From NCBI RefSeq assembly GCF_900218065.1, contig NZ_OBMU01000001.1, forward strand, positions 158,695-222,694: DNA of 64,000 nt, given 5' to 3'. Below are positions 16,674 to 26,487 of this stretch, piece after piece (positions within the stretch are counted from its first letter, which is position 1; each line of letters begins with the position of its first letter). The DNA comes from Novosphingobium sp. Chol11. GTDB taxonomy: Bacteria; Pseudomonadota; Alphaproteobacteria; Sphingomonadales; Sphingomonadaceae. Position numbers and translations under genes: made by a program. The notes beneath the pieces are model-generated. The model worked only from the letters and a program-made list of their open reading frames with translations. It did no database searches and was not told where the DNA came from.

Positions 16674-17080
16674 ATGAGGCTTTCGAGTTTCGCAGATTAT
16701 GCCGTGGTGCTGATGTCGGCCGCCGCCCGCCATTGCGGTGGCGCTAAGATGAATGCGACCACGCTCGCCAGCGAAACGGGCATTCCTCTGCCGACAGCGC
16801 AGAAGCTGGTGAGCCGCTTGTCGGCTGCGGGGCTGCTCGAATCGAGTCGCGGGACCGGCGGCGGGGTTCGGCTGGCGCGGCCTGCGGCGGCCATCACGCT
16901 GGTGGATGTCGTGGAGGCGGTGGAAGGGCCCATCGCCATGACTGCTTGCGCCGAACAGGGCGCGCATGACTGCACGCTGGAACATGGCTGTCGCGTACGC
17001 CCGCACATGAATGTCGCGAACAATGCGATCCGGTCGGCACTGGCCGGGGTGACGATCGCCAGTTTGACACGAGAAATGGC

Positions 17081-17084
<4 letters not shown>
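16674..17084 (+). CDS. Rrf2 family regulator of the SUF operon (IscR/SufR-like)
   Basis: A 136-residue winged-helix repressor. The N-terminal [14 protein letters not shown] and the HTH at about 25-55 are typical of Rrf2 proteins. Three cysteines (CAEQGAHDC and CTLEHGC, about 97-111) match the Fe-S ligands of IscR-type members, so it probably senses cluster status. It is the first gene of the suf operon and its stop overlaps the sufB start by 4 nt. The start at 16674 was chosen for the conserved N-terminus; the open frame from 16611 would cover the operator-like repeat. Confidence 0.93.
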
Positions 17085-18561
<1,477 letters not shown>

Positions 18562-18565
<4 letters not shown>

Positions 18566-19065
18566 GGGATTTGACGCCTCTCGACCAAGTGAAGCGCTCA
18601 AACTCCCCTCCCCTTCAGGGGAGGGGCCGGGGGTGGGGGCTATCCTCTGGACGCCTCGCTGAACTGGCAGGCTTCGCCCGCGAGATACGCCGCGAACCGA
18701 CGGAGCCAGAGAAGCGCCTGTGGACGAAACTCACCCGCTCGCAAATCGGCGGTTACAAATTCCGTCGCCAATCCGTGATCGGCCCGTACATCGCGGACTT
18801 TCTCTGCCCGCAAAAGGCGCTGATTGTCGAGGTTGACGGCGATACGCACGTGGCTGGTTCCGACGATCGGCGCGACGCCGTGCTGAGCGAGATGGGCTAC
18901 CGAATCATCCGCATCGCCAATCAGGAGGTGATGCACAATATCGATGGGGTTTGTGCCGCGATCTTCGGCGCACTGGAACAGGCGCCGGATCGTTGGGCTA
19001 GCCCCCACCCCAACCCCTCCCCTGAAGGGGAGGGGCTTTCCCTTGTTGAGGACCAAGACCTTTGA
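18562..19065 (+). CDS. DUF559 (Vsr/endonuclease-like) protein inserted in the suf operon
   Basis: A 167-codon frame whose central part (about residues 38-140) is a DUF559 domain: [40 protein letters not shown], then [10 protein letters not shown] and a C-terminal [12 protein letters not shown]. These match the Vsr/PD-(D/E)xK-like fold with acidic residues in ADF and EVDGD. Residues at both ends are translated from a palindromic repeat (18605-18641 and 19000-19036). The nominal TTG start overlaps the sufB stop; GTG 18589 or an initiation site beyond the repeat are alternatives. Its role is unknown; it is not part of known SUF chemistry. Confidence 0.75.
18605..18641. repeat. Left end repeat of the DUF559 element (family B)
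   Basis: A self-complementary CCCCTCCCCTTCAGGGGAGG core followed by a G-rich tail ending GTGGGGGCT. The right end at 19000-19036 is its near-perfect inverted copy. The layout (palindrome plus GGGTGGG-type tail pointing inwards) is shared with the elements at 22884-22986 and 43125-43256. Confidence 0.88.
19000..19036. repeat. Right end repeat of the DUF559 element (family B)
   Basis: AGCCCCCACCCC followed by the palindromic core CCCTCCCCTGAAGGGGAGGG, the inverted counterpart of 18605-18641. Together the two ends enclose 358 bp that hold the DUF559 domain. Confidence 0.88.
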
Positions 19066-19517
19066 GCGACGAAGACGATATTCAGGATGCCCTGGCCGAT
19101 TTCGCGGAGGATGTCGGCAATGGCCAGTCATGGACGGCCGCGATCCGCATCCTGACCGAAGACTATGAGCTGGAAGACGGCGAGCTGGAAGCGCGCGCGC
19201 GCAAGGATTTCGGCGATCTCGACGCCTATGAGGCCGAATGCCGTGCGGCTCTGGAGAAGGGCGACGTCGCCTTCACCGAAAAGCTGAAAAGCGACAAGGC
19301 TTTCCACAAGGCGAAGGCGCCGAACCTCGCCCGCATGGGGCCGGTGACGGAGTTCGTGACCGGGCTGCTGGAAAAGGGTTCGCCTGAACCCGGGGCCGAC
19401 TGGTGGCCCTATATGCCGATCAAGCGCCATATCGACACGCTGTTCCCCGCGCCGGGCGACGTGCGGGACATGGCCTTCTGGACCGCGCGGACGCTCCAGC
19501 GCGCGCATAAGGGATAA
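19062..19517 (+). CDS. Conserved-looking protein of unknown function in the suf operon
   Basis: A 151-residue acidic protein, mostly helical by composition, starting at a TTG that overlaps the DUF559 stop codon; a stop at 19047 excludes any earlier start. It ends 4 nt before sufC, so it lies within the suf transcript. No signal peptide, membrane segment or known motif was seen. A C-terminal region with WWPYMPIKRHIDTLFPAPGD could be a conserved core. The TTG start may be a consequence of the neighbouring insertion having replaced the original junction. Confidence 0.75.
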   Translation: MSDEDDIQDALADFAEDVGNGQSWTAAIRILTEDYELEDGELEARARKDFGDLDAYEAECRAALEKGDVAFTEKLKSDKAFHKAKAPNLARMGPVTEFVTGLLEKGSPEPGADWWPYMPIKRHIDTLFPAPGDVRDMAFWTARTLQRAHKG

Positions 19518-19520
19518 CGC

Positions 19521-20267
19521 ATGCTGACGATCGAAAATCTGGCCAACGAGATCGACGGCAAGGCGATCCTGAAAGGTCTGTCGCTCTCCATCAATGCGGG
19601 CGAGGTCCATGCGATCATGGGGCCGAACGGCGCGGGCAAGTCGACACTGGCCTATACGCTGGGCGGGCGTCCGGGCTATGAAGTGACCGGCGGCGCTGCC
19701 TCGCTGGACGGTGTGAACTTGTTCAGCATGGAGCCGCATGAACGCGCCGCGGCAGGCCTGTTCCTCGGTTTCCAGTATCCGGTCGAAATCCCCGGCGTAT
19801 CCAACCTGCAATTCCTGCGCGAGAGCCTGAATTCCCAGCGCAAGGCGCGCGGGCAGGAACCGCTATCAGGGGGCGAGTTCATCAAGCTCGCCAAGGAAAA
19901 GGCGGGTCTGCTCGGGCTCGACATGGAGATGCTGAAGCGCCCGGTGAATGTCGGATTTTCGGGTGGTGAGAAGAAGCGCGCCGAAATGGTGCAGATGGGC
20001 ATTCTCGATCCGAAAATGGCGATCCTGGACGAAACCGACTCCGGCCTGGACATCGACGCGCTCAAGATCGTGGGGGCAGGGATCAACGCGATCATGCGCA
20101 AGCCGGACAAGGCGGTGCTGCTCATCACCCACTATCAGCGGCTGCTCGACTATGTGAAGCCGGACTATGTCCATGTGCTGGCTGGCGGCCGGATCGTGAA
20201 GTCGGGCGGCCCCGAACTCGCGCTGGAACTGGAGCGCGAGGGCTATGCGGAGGTGGTCGCTGCATGA
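19521..20267 (+). CDS. sufC: Fe-S cluster assembly ATPase SufC
   Basis: A 248-residue ABC ATPase of the SufBCD complex. Walker A GPNGAGKST at about 34-42, the ABC signature FSGGEKKR near 147 and Walker B MAILDETDSGLD near 165 are intact. ITHYQRLLDYVKPDYVHVL carries the switch His. A spacing of 3 nt from the previous gene and a repeat between sufC and sufD are the only irregularities. Confidence 0.97.
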   Translation: MLTIENLANEIDGKAILKGLSLSINAGEVHAIMGPNGAGKSTLAYTLGGRPGYEVTGGAASLDGVNLFSMEPHERAAAGLFLGFQYPVEIPGVSNLQFLRESLNSQRKARGQEPLSGGEFIKLAKEKAGLLGLDMEMLKRPVNVGFSGGEKKRAEMVQMGILDPKMAILDETDSGLDIDALKIVGAGINAIMRKPDKAVLLITHYQRLLDYVKPDYVHVLAGGRIVKSGGPELALELEREGYAEVVAA

Positions 20268-20290
20268 GCGCCGCAGGCACTTCTCTTTCT

Positions 20291-20355
20291 CTCCGTGTTT
20301 CCGCGTCTCCGCGTGAAATGATTGTGCTCACGCGGGGGCGCGGAGGCGCGGAGGA
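20291..20355. repeat. Palindromic repeat family C between sufC and sufD
   Basis: CTCCGTGTTTCCGCGTCTCC with GCGTGA (left arm, 20291-20316) and TCACGCGGGGGCGCGGAGGC with GCGGAGGA (right arm, 20328-20355) are inverted copies of one another. The second copy of this family is at 39374-39463. The right arm supplies the GGAGGAGG ribosome binding site of sufD. Confidence 0.85.
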
Positions 20356-20364
20356 GGTTCGGTC

Positions 20365-21117
20365 ATGACCGCGCTCGCCCTGCCCACGCGCAAGCAAGAG
20401 GAATGGCGCTATAGCGATCTGGAGGCTGTCGCCTCCATTTGGCCGACGCCTGCGCCGACACGGATCGACGTCGCGGCCGGAGAAACGTCCCGCCACCATC
20501 TGTTGCAGGACGCCAGCGAGGGCGCAGCGGCGGTGCATGACTATGTCATCACGATCGCGGACGGAGCCCGGTGCGACTTTCATGTGCTGAACATCGGCGG
20601 CAAGCTCGGCCGCGTTACCTTTAAGGTGACGCTGGGCAAGGGGAGCCACTTCGAACTCAACGGCGCGATCATCGGCGGCGGGGATCAGGTGCTGGAAATC
20701 ATCACCTCGGTCACCCATGCCGAGCCGGACGCGACCAGCGGGCAGACGATCCGCTCCATCCTGGGCCAGCGGGCGACGGGCAGCTATCTCGGGTCGATCA
20801 ATGTCGCGCGCGATGCGCAGCGCACGGATGCCTTTCAGTCGGTCAAGGCCATGTTGCTCGATCGCACTGCCACGGCCAATGCCAAGCCGGAGCTCGAAAT
20901 CTACGCCGACGATGTGAAATGCGCTCATGGCGCGACCGTGGGTGAACTGGACCGTCAGGCGCTGTTCTACATGGCGTCGCGGGGAATGGACCCGGCGACT
21001 GCCAAGACGCTGCTGTTGAAGGCCTTCGTTGCCGGGGTGTTCGACGATGTGGCTGATGAGGCAGTCAAGGACAGGCTGGAAGCGGCTGCGCTGGCCAAGC
21101 TGGAAGATTTGGTATGA
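20365..21117 (+). CDS. sufD: Fe-S cluster assembly protein SufD
   Basis: A 250-residue SufB/D-family protein, shorter than E. coli SufD (about 420 residues) because the N-terminal helical domain is reduced, as in many alphaproteobacteria. The beta-helix and C-terminal SufB/D region are present, with DDVKCAHGATVGELDRQALFY, which contains the conserved His of the SufB-SufD interface. The ribosome binding site GGAGGAGG (20350-20357) derives from a repeat. The stop overlaps the sufS start (ATGA). Confidence 0.94.
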   Translation: MTALALPTRKQEEWRYSDLEAVASIWPTPAPTRIDVAAGETSRHHLLQDASEGAAAVHDYVITIADGARCDFHVLNIGGKLGRVTFKVTLGKGSHFELNGAIIGGGDQVLEIITSVTHAEPDATSGQTIRSILGQRATGSYLGSINVARDAQRTDAFQSVKAMLLDRTATANAKPELEIYADDVKCAHGATVGELDRQALFYMASRGMDPATAKTLLLKAFVAGVFDDVADEAVKDRLEAAALAKLEDLV

Positions 21118-22406
21118 GTGGTGATCCGTCCTCCGTTCGCCCTGAGCCTGTCGAAGGGCTTCAACTCTCTTCAAAGACAGGAGAAGGCTTCGACAAGCTC
21201 AGCCCGAACGGTTTGCTGAAATTAAGGGACGATTTCCCCGGCGTCGGCAGCTGGCACTATCTCGACAGCGCCGCCACCGCGCAAAAGCCCACCGCCGTTA
21301 TCGACGCGATTGCCCGCGCCTACGGCCCCGACTATGCGACCGTCCATCGCGGCGTTTATGAACGCTCCGCCAACATGACGCTCGCCTATGAAGCGGCGCG
21401 GCGCAAGGTCGCGCAGTTCATCGGCGCGGCTTCCGATAGCGAGATCGTCTATGTCCGCGGCGCGACCGAGGGGATCAACCTGGTCGCACATAGCTGGGCA
21501 GGCACGCAGTTGAAGGCGGGCGACCGCATCCTGCTGTCGATGTTGGAGCATCACAGCAACATCGTCCCTTGGCAGATCGTCGCCGAACGCGCCGGCGCGG
21601 CGATCGATGTCGTGCCACTGACTGCAGATGGCAGGATCGACCTCGAAGCCATGGCCGCGATGATCACGCCTGCGCACAAGCTGGTTGCGCTCGCCCATGT
21701 GTCGAATGTGCTGGGCAGCGTGCTTGATGTGCGCCGCGCCGCCGACATCGCGCACAGCGTGGGCGCGAAGATCTTGATCGATGGCTGTCAGGCGGTGCCG
21801 CGCCTTGCCGTCGATGTGCAGGCGCTCGATTGCGACTTCTATGTCTTTTCCGCGCACAAGCTCTACGGCCCGACCGGGATCGGCGTGCTGTGGGGCCGCA
21901 AGGAACTGCTGGACGCCATGCCGCCCTATCAGGGTGGCGGGTCGATGATCGACAAGGTGACGTTCGAGAAAACCACCTACGCACCCGCGCCGACCCGGTT
22001 CGAGGCGGGGACGCCGCATATCACCGGCGTCGTCGGCCTGTCCGCCGCGATCGACTATGTGCAGGCAATCGGCCTCGACGCGATCCATGCGCATGAATGC
22101 GCGCTGGTCGGCAAGGCGCGGGCCGCACTGGAGAGCATCAACAGCGTGCGGGTTTTCGGGCCGGAGGACAGTGCGGGCATCCTCTCCTTCGAAGTCGAGG
22201 GGGTGCATCCGCATGATGTCGGCACCATATTGGACGAAACGGGTGTCGCGATCCGCGCCGGGCATCATTGCGCGCAGCCGCTGATGCGGCATCTGGGCGT
22301 AGAAGCGACGGCGCGGGCCAGTTTCGGCATCTATAGCGACGAGGGCGATGTCGATGCCCTGGTCAAGGGCATAGAGCGAGTGAGGAAGATCTTCGCCAAT
22401 GACTGA
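21114..22406 (+). CDS. sufS: Cysteine desulfurase SufS
   Basis: A 430-residue PLP enzyme that releases sulfur from cysteine for Fe-S assembly. The PLP-binding Lys is in FSAHKLYGPTG (about 245) and the catalytic Cys is in AGHHCAQPLM (about 386); RATASFGIYS follows. The core begins LRDDFPGV at about residue 37. Residues 8-33 (SVRPEPVEGL ... DKLSPNG) are translated from a palindromic repeat and are extra to the family. The start overlaps sufD by 4 nt, so this N-terminus is probably made unless an internal start is used. Confidence 0.95.
   Translation: MSGDPSSVRPEPVEGLQLSSKTGEGFDKLSPNGLLKLRDDFPGVGSWHYLDSAATAQKPTAVIDAIARAYGPDYATVHRGVYERSANMTLAYEAARRKVAQFIGAASDSEIVYVRGATEGINLVAHSWAGTQLKAGDRILLSMLEHHSNIVPWQIVAERAGAAIDVVPLTADGRIDLEAMAAMITPAHKLVALAHVSNVLGSVLDVRRAADIAHSVGAKILIDGCQAVPRLAVDVQALDCDFYVFSAHKLYGPTGIGVLWGRKELLDAMPPYQGGGSMIDKVTFEKTTYAPAPTRFEAGTPHITGVVGLSAAIDYVQAIGLDAIHAHECALVGKARAALESINSVRVFGPEDSAGILSFEVEGVHPHDVGTILDETGVAIRAGHHCAQPLMRHLGVEATARASFGIYSDEGDVDALVKGIERVRKIFAND
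21133..21211. repeat. Dispersed repeat family A read through as SufS N-terminus
   Basis: Left arm CGTTCGCCCTGAGCCTGTCG (from 21134) and right arm CGACAAGCTCAGCCCGAACG (to 21210) are inverted copies separated by about 24 nt. The whole element is in frame within sufS and contributes about 26 residues after its first seven codons. Confidence 0.9.
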
Positions 22407-22878
22407 GGTAAATTCCGGGGAACGCCAGATCCGGGTGGAAGAGGTGGAGGCGGTTGACGCCCCGCCCAAGGCGCGCGTGGAGGAGACGGCGGCTGAGGCG
22501 GCTCCGCGCCAGCGCGACTATCTGGACGGCTTCCTGAACGCCAAGCCGAGCGAAGCGCCGAAGGGCGAGCCGGGCGGCGACCTGTATGAAGCGATCATCG
22601 ACGCGCTCAAGGAGATATATGACCCGGAAATTCCGGTGAATATCTATGATCTCGGCCTCGTCTATGGCGTCGATGTGACGGAAGACGGCCATGCGGTCGT
22701 GACCATGACGCTGACCACGCCGCATTGCCCGGTCGCTGAATCGATGCCCGGCGAAGTCGAACTGCGCGTCGGTGCCGTGCCGGGCGTGGGAGACGCGCAG
22801 GTAAATCTCGTCTGGGACCCGCCATGGGACCCGCAGAAAATGAGCGACGAGGCGAAACTGGAACTGGGGGTGCTCTAA
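22399..22878 (+). CDS. SufT-like MIP18/DUF59 protein of the SUF system
   Basis: A 159-residue protein with a disordered, charged N-terminus (about 1-55) and a C-terminal MIP18 (DUF59/PaaD-like) domain: IYDPEIPVNIYDLGLVYGVD and MTLTTPHCPVAESMPGEVE, with the family Cys. Such proteins help deliver Fe-S clusters. It overlaps sufS by 8 nt. The name sufT is often used for this position, but E. coli lacks it, so no symbol is given. Confidence 0.9.
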   Translation: MTEVNSGERQIRVEEVEAVDAPPKARVEETAAEAAPRQRDYLDGFLNAKPSEAPKGEPGGDLYEAIIDALKEIYDPEIPVNIYDLGLVYGVDVTEDGHAVVTMTLTTPHCPVAESMPGEVELRVGAVPGVGDAQVNLVWDPPWDPQKMSDEAKLELGVL

Positions 22879-22883
22879 CCATT

Positions 22884-22986
22884 TCCCTCCCGCAAGCGGG
22901 AGGGGGCCAAGGAGTGGGCGCGAGCGGAGCGAGCTTTGCGCGGCACGAACCCACCCCCGGCCCCTCCCGCCTGCGGGAGGGGAGAA
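22884..22986. repeat. Palindromic element of family B between sufT-like gene and sufA
   Basis: Two self-complementary ends, CCCTCCCGCAAGCGGGAGGG (22885-22904) and CCCTCCCGCCTGCGGGAGGG (22962-22981), face each other with inward GGAGTGGG and CCCACCCCC tails, enclosing about 55 bp. The layout is that of the DUF559 element ends, without a gene inside. It lies within the suf transcript. Confidence 0.9.
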
Positions 22987-22996
22987 GAGGAACAAG

Positions 22997-23359
22997 ATGA
23001 CCGAGACGACCACCAAGACCCGCGCTCGCCCTGCCGCCGTCATCCTGACGCCGAGTGCGGAACAGCGCATCGCCGACCTGATGCGTCAGGCTCCTGAAGG
23101 CGCGATCGGCGTCAAGCTGTCCACGCCGCGCCGCGGTTGCTCTGGCCTCGCTTATTCGGTCGACTATGTGACCGAGGAAGCGAAGTTCGACGAGAAGATC
23201 GAAACGCCCGGCGGCACCTTCTATATCGACGGTGCGTCGGTGCTCTATCTCGTCGGATCGACGATGGATTGGGTGGAGGATGACTTCACCGCCGGGTTCG
23301 TCTTCAACAACCCCAATGCAAAGGGCAGCTGCGGCTGCGGCGAAAGCTTTACCGTCTAG
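22997..23359 (+). CDS. sufA: A-type Fe-S carrier protein (SufA/IscA/ErpA family)
   Basis: A 120-residue HesB/IscA-family protein. The three conserved cysteines are present: one in RRGCSGLAYSV (about 48) and two in the C-terminal CGCGESF (about 113-115). It carries clusters from the SufBCD scaffold to target proteins. It is the last recognisable suf gene and is separated from the previous one by a repeat. ErpA or IscA naming cannot be excluded from sequence alone; the operon position favours SufA. Confidence 0.93.
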   Translation: MTETTTKTRARPAAVILTPSAEQRIADLMRQAPEGAIGVKLSTPRRGCSGLAYSVDYVTEEAKFDEKIETPGGTFYIDGASVLYLVGSTMDWVEDDFTAGFVFNNPNAKGSCGCGESFTV

Positions 23360-23386
23360 TTCGGGAGGGTCGCTGCCATCCCTCAT

Positions 23387-24184
23387 ATGCTGATCCTCGG
23401 CATGGGTTACACCGCCTCTCGCCTCGCCGCTCGCCTGCGCGGAGAGGGGTGGGAGGTTACCGGGGTCCGCCGCGCCGCCGATGCCGAGGCGATCGCCTTC
23501 GATGACGGCGATGCCGTGTGCGCCAGCATCGGCAAGGCGACGCACATCCTTTCCTCCGTGCCGCCGGAGGGCGGGGCGGATCCGGTCCTGGCCCGTTACG
23601 GCACGGCGATCGCCGCCGCCCCGGCGCTATGGAGCGGCTATCTTTCCGCGACCGGCGTCTATGGCGATGCTGCGGGGGCATGGGTGGACGAAGCCAGCCC
23701 CATCGGCTCCGGCCGCCGTGCCGCGCGGGTGCAGGCAGACGGCGACTGGCGCGCGCTGCGTGAAGACATGCGCTGTTTCCGCCTCCCCGGCATTTACGGC
23801 CCGGGCCGGTCGGCGATCGAGCGGGTGCGCGAGGGCAAGGCGCATCGGATCGATCTGCCCGATCAGATTTTCAGCCGCGCTCATGTGGATGATATCGTCA
23901 GCGGCATTATCGCGTCCTTCGATGGACCGCCCGGCATCTATAATCTTTCCGACGATCTGCCCTGCGCTCAGAACCGGCTGATCGAGGCGGCCTGCGCCAT
24001 GCTGGGCGCGCCGCTGCCGCCGCTATTGTCATTGGAGGAGGCGCACTTGTCGCCCATGGCGCTGTCCTTCTATGCGGAAAACAGGCGGGTGGCGAACGGC
24101 CGGGCCAAACGGCTTCTTGGCTGGGCACCGCGCTACCCCACCTATCGCGAAGGCCTGGCCGCCTGCCTTGCCGTGGCGGAATGA
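23387..24184 (+). CDS. NAD-dependent epimerase/SDR family protein (YeeZ-like)
   Basis: A 265-residue extended SDR-type protein. It begins MLILGMGYTASRLAARL, where GxGYxxxxLA replaces the canonical GxxGxxG of epimerases, as in the YeeZ group. SATGVYGD and GIYGPGRSAIERV follow, with the substrate-side HVDDIV near 165. Reaction and substrate are unknown. It starts 28 nt after sufA and may be cotranscribed with the suf operon. Confidence 0.85.
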   Translation: MLILGMGYTASRLAARLRGEGWEVTGVRRAADAEAIAFDDGDAVCASIGKATHILSSVPPEGGADPVLARYGTAIAAAPALWSGYLSATGVYGDAAGAWVDEASPIGSGRRAARVQADGDWRALREDMRCFRLPGIYGPGRSAIERVREGKAHRIDLPDQIFSRAHVDDIVSGIIASFDGPPGIYNLSDDLPCAQNRLIEAACAMLGAPLPPLLSLEEAHLSPMALSFYAENRRVANGRAKRLLGWAPRYPTYREGLAACLAVAE

Positions 24185-24265
24185 CTCAGGCTGTCGCATC
24201 GCTTACGCGCCGTTAACCAAAGCGCCCCATGGATGGTCCCACAGCTTTTGCAGGGACTTGTCGCC

Positions 24266-24421
24266 ATGGAACGGATCGACCGCAACTTTGCCGCGCTCAG
24301 CCAGCGCATGAGCCGCTTGGCGATGCCCGAAGCCGTGACTCCCGCTCCGCAATCGCTCGCCAGCCTGATCGATCGGGTTAATGCGGCAAAGCGCCATTAT
24401 GAGCCGGGCCTGCGCCGCTAG
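24266..24421 (+). CDS. Small hypothetical protein
   Basis: A 51-residue frame beginning MERIDRNFAALSQRM with a weak ribosome binding site (AGGGA at about 24252). It has the codon pattern of neighbouring genes and no hydrophobic segment. Its TAG stop shares CTAG with the TAG of the convergent EamA gene (24418-24421). It may be real, but no homologue was recognised and a non-coding reading is possible. Confidence 0.45.
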   Translation: MERIDRNFAALSQRMSRLAMPEAVTPAPQSLASLIDRVNAAKRHYEPGLRR

Positions 24422-25320
24422 GCCGTTTTCGCCCGCAGCGCGATCACCATGCCAGCCACCGCCAGCACCGCGCCTGCCGCACTTAGCGTCGACCAGCGAT
24501 AATCCTCGAACACCGTGGAAATCAGCATGGCGATCACGGGAATCAGCACGCTGCTATAGGCTGCCCGTCCCGGTCCCACCCGCTGGATAAGCCGGAAATA
24601 AAGTGGGAAGGTCACCACCGACCCCGCAATGCCCAGCCAGGCGATGCCGAACAGATAGCCCGCGCGCCACTCGATCACAGGCGGCCCGACGGTCGCCCAT
24701 GCATAGGCCGCGTCGACAGCGCTGCCGATCAGCATGCCCCAGGTGAGCACAGCCGCCATCGGCAGGCGGCGGGCGATCTGCATCCCCTGCATGACGTTCG
24801 CGCTGGACGCGCTGAGCAGGCCCGCGACGCTGAGCGCGATGCCGACTAGAACTGCTTCGGCGGAGACCGGCGCAGCGCGATATTCGCGCAGCAGCAGCAA
24901 CATGATGCCTGCGATCGCCACCAGCGACCCCAGGATGAAGGCGCGGCTGACCGGCTGGCGAAACGCGATCCAGGCGAGGATAGTATTGGGGATCAGCAGC
25001 AGCGCGTAGACGGTCGCGACGACGCCGGAGGTCAGATAATGTTCTGCCCGATAGACGAAGTTGAAGTTGAGTACGAACTGCGCGACGCCCAGAGCGCCCG
25101 CAAAGGCGATCCCGGCGGGCGGCAGCCGCAACGGCACACGGCGGATCATCGCGAACAGCGCCATGCCAGCCGCCCCCAGGAGGAACCGGTAGCAGACCGA
25201 CCAGCTCGGCGGCACCGCGCCCAGCTGATCGCGGATGACGATCCAGGTCGAACTCCAGATCAGCGTGACAAGCAGGAAAGGCAGGATGACGCCGCCCTTC
25301 GCCTCCGACGATCCGCTCAT
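24418..25320 (-). CDS. EamA/DMT-family transporter
   Basis: A 300-residue inner-membrane protein of the drug/metabolite transporter superfamily with ten hydrophobic helices in two EamA repeats (about 10-140 and 155-295). LIWSSTWIVIRDQLG at the first helix is typical. Substrate unknown; members export amino acids and metabolites. Its start overlaps the stop of the threonine aldolase gene by 4 nt, so it could export an amino acid related to that enzyme (inference). Confidence 0.92.
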   Translation of the reverse strand: MSGSSEAKGGVILPFLLVTLIWSSTWIVIRDQLGAVPPSWSVCYRFLLGAAGMALFAMIRRVPLRLPPAGIAFAGALGVAQFVLNFNFVYRAEHYLTSGVVATVYALLLIPNTILAWIAFRQPVSRAFILGSLVAIAGIMLLLLREYRAAPVSAEAVLVGIALSVAGLLSASSANVMQGMQIARRLPMAAVLTWGMLIGSAVDAAYAWATVGPPVIEWRAGYLFGIAWLGIAGSVVTFPLYFRLIQRVGPGRAAYSSVLIPVIAMLISTVFEDYRWSTLSAAGAVLAVAGMVIALRAKTA

Positions 25321-26330
25321 GCAAGCGACCTGAGTGCGTCGGCGAGCGGCTGGACCGCGCCCGCATCATGCGCCCAATTGGTGACGAGGCGCGCCGCCCC
25401 CTCTCCCCAGTCGTAAAAGTCGAAGCCCTGCCCGCGCAGACTTGCCGCTTGGGCAGAAGAGAGGCGGATGAACAGCTCGTTTGCCTCGACGGGATGAAGC
25501 AGCCGATCCGGGACGGCCTGCGCCAACGCGGCGGCTGCGGCATTGGCCGCCCGCGCATTGCGCAGCCAGAGGTCATCCTCCAGCATCGCCAATATCTGCG
25601 CGGCAAGATAGCGCCCCTTTGACAGCAGGTGCCCACCGCGCTTGCGCCAGCGCACCGCTTCGGACGCGCGCGCATCCGCTTGGCTGCCGAAGAAGAGCAG
25701 CGCCTCGCCCACCATGCCGCCATTCTTGACGCAGCCGAAGGTGAGGACATCGACGCCTGCGCGCCAGCTGATATCGGCGGGATGACAACCCAGATGCGCG
25801 ACAGCATTGGCGAAGCGCGCCCCGTCCATGTGCAGGCCGAGGCGGTGATCCCGCGCCACCTCGCCAATCGCCGCGACCTCCTCCGGCGTATAGACGCGGC
25901 CATATTCGCTGGCTTGGGTGATGCTGATCGCGCGGGCCGGGATCTGGTGCACGTCCGGGCGGATCGCTTTCAGCCGCTCGATCAACGTTTCGGGGGAGAG
26001 CTTCGCGCCATCTCCTGTTAGGCTCATCAGGCTTGCACCATGGGTATAGAAGCCGGGCGCTCCACATTCGTCCACCATGATATGCGATTCTTCATGGGCC
26101 AGGATACCGCCATAGGGCGGGCACAGGCACGCAAGGCCGATGCTGTTCGCCGCGGTGCCGGTCGCGACCCACAGCGCGCGAACCGGGGTGCCGAACAGGT
26201 CGGAAAAGGCGCCATCCAGCCGCGCGCTCCACGCGTCGCCATCATAGCCATGGTCCGCGACATCAGCCGCAGCCATCGCCGCCATCACTTGCGGGCAGAC
26301 CGGTGTCGCATTGTCCGAGAAAAAGTGCAT
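25317..26330 (-). CDS. Low-specificity L-threonine aldolase (beta-eliminating lyase family)
   Basis: A 337-residue PLP enzyme that cleaves threonine or allo-threonine to glycine and acetaldehyde. The family N-terminus FSDNATPVCPQVM starts at residue 3. AHEESHIMVDECGAP, HMDGARFANA and the PLP Lys in FGCVKNGGM (about 210) are present. The start at 26330 fits; the frame stays open to 26597 over non-conserved codons. Upstream gene of a two-gene operon with the EamA exporter. Confidence 0.93.
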   Translation of the reverse strand: MHFFSDNATPVCPQVMAAMAAADVADHGYDGDAWSARLDGAFSDLFGTPVRALWVATGTAANSIGLACLCPPYGGILAHEESHIMVDECGAPGFYTHGASLMSLTGDGAKLSPETLIERLKAIRPDVHQIPARAISITQASEYGRVYTPEEVAAIGEVARDHRLGLHMDGARFANAVAHLGCHPADISWRAGVDVLTFGCVKNGGMVGEALLFFGSQADARASEAVRWRKRGGHLLSKGRYLAAQILAMLEDDLWLRNARAANAAAAALAQAVPDRLLHPVEANELFIRLSSAQAASLRGQGFDFYDWGEGAARLVTNWAHDAGAVQPLADALRSLA

Positions 26331-26487
26331 GGCTGCGGCATAAGCGCGCCGCCGCCCTGCGCCAAGATGCCAGCAGGCCGCGAGCGGCCCTTTCGAAAGG
26401 GCAACAAATTGGTCAGCATTGATGACCCATTGTTTCCGCCAGCCGTTTGTGACATAGGCGGCCGGTCCTACCAAAGGAGCATAGATC

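Noticed and set aside
18605..19036. Insertion sequence around the DUF559 gene
   Set aside because: No transposase domain is present; the ends are palindromic repeats rather than typical IS terminal repeats, and no clear adjacent target duplication was found.
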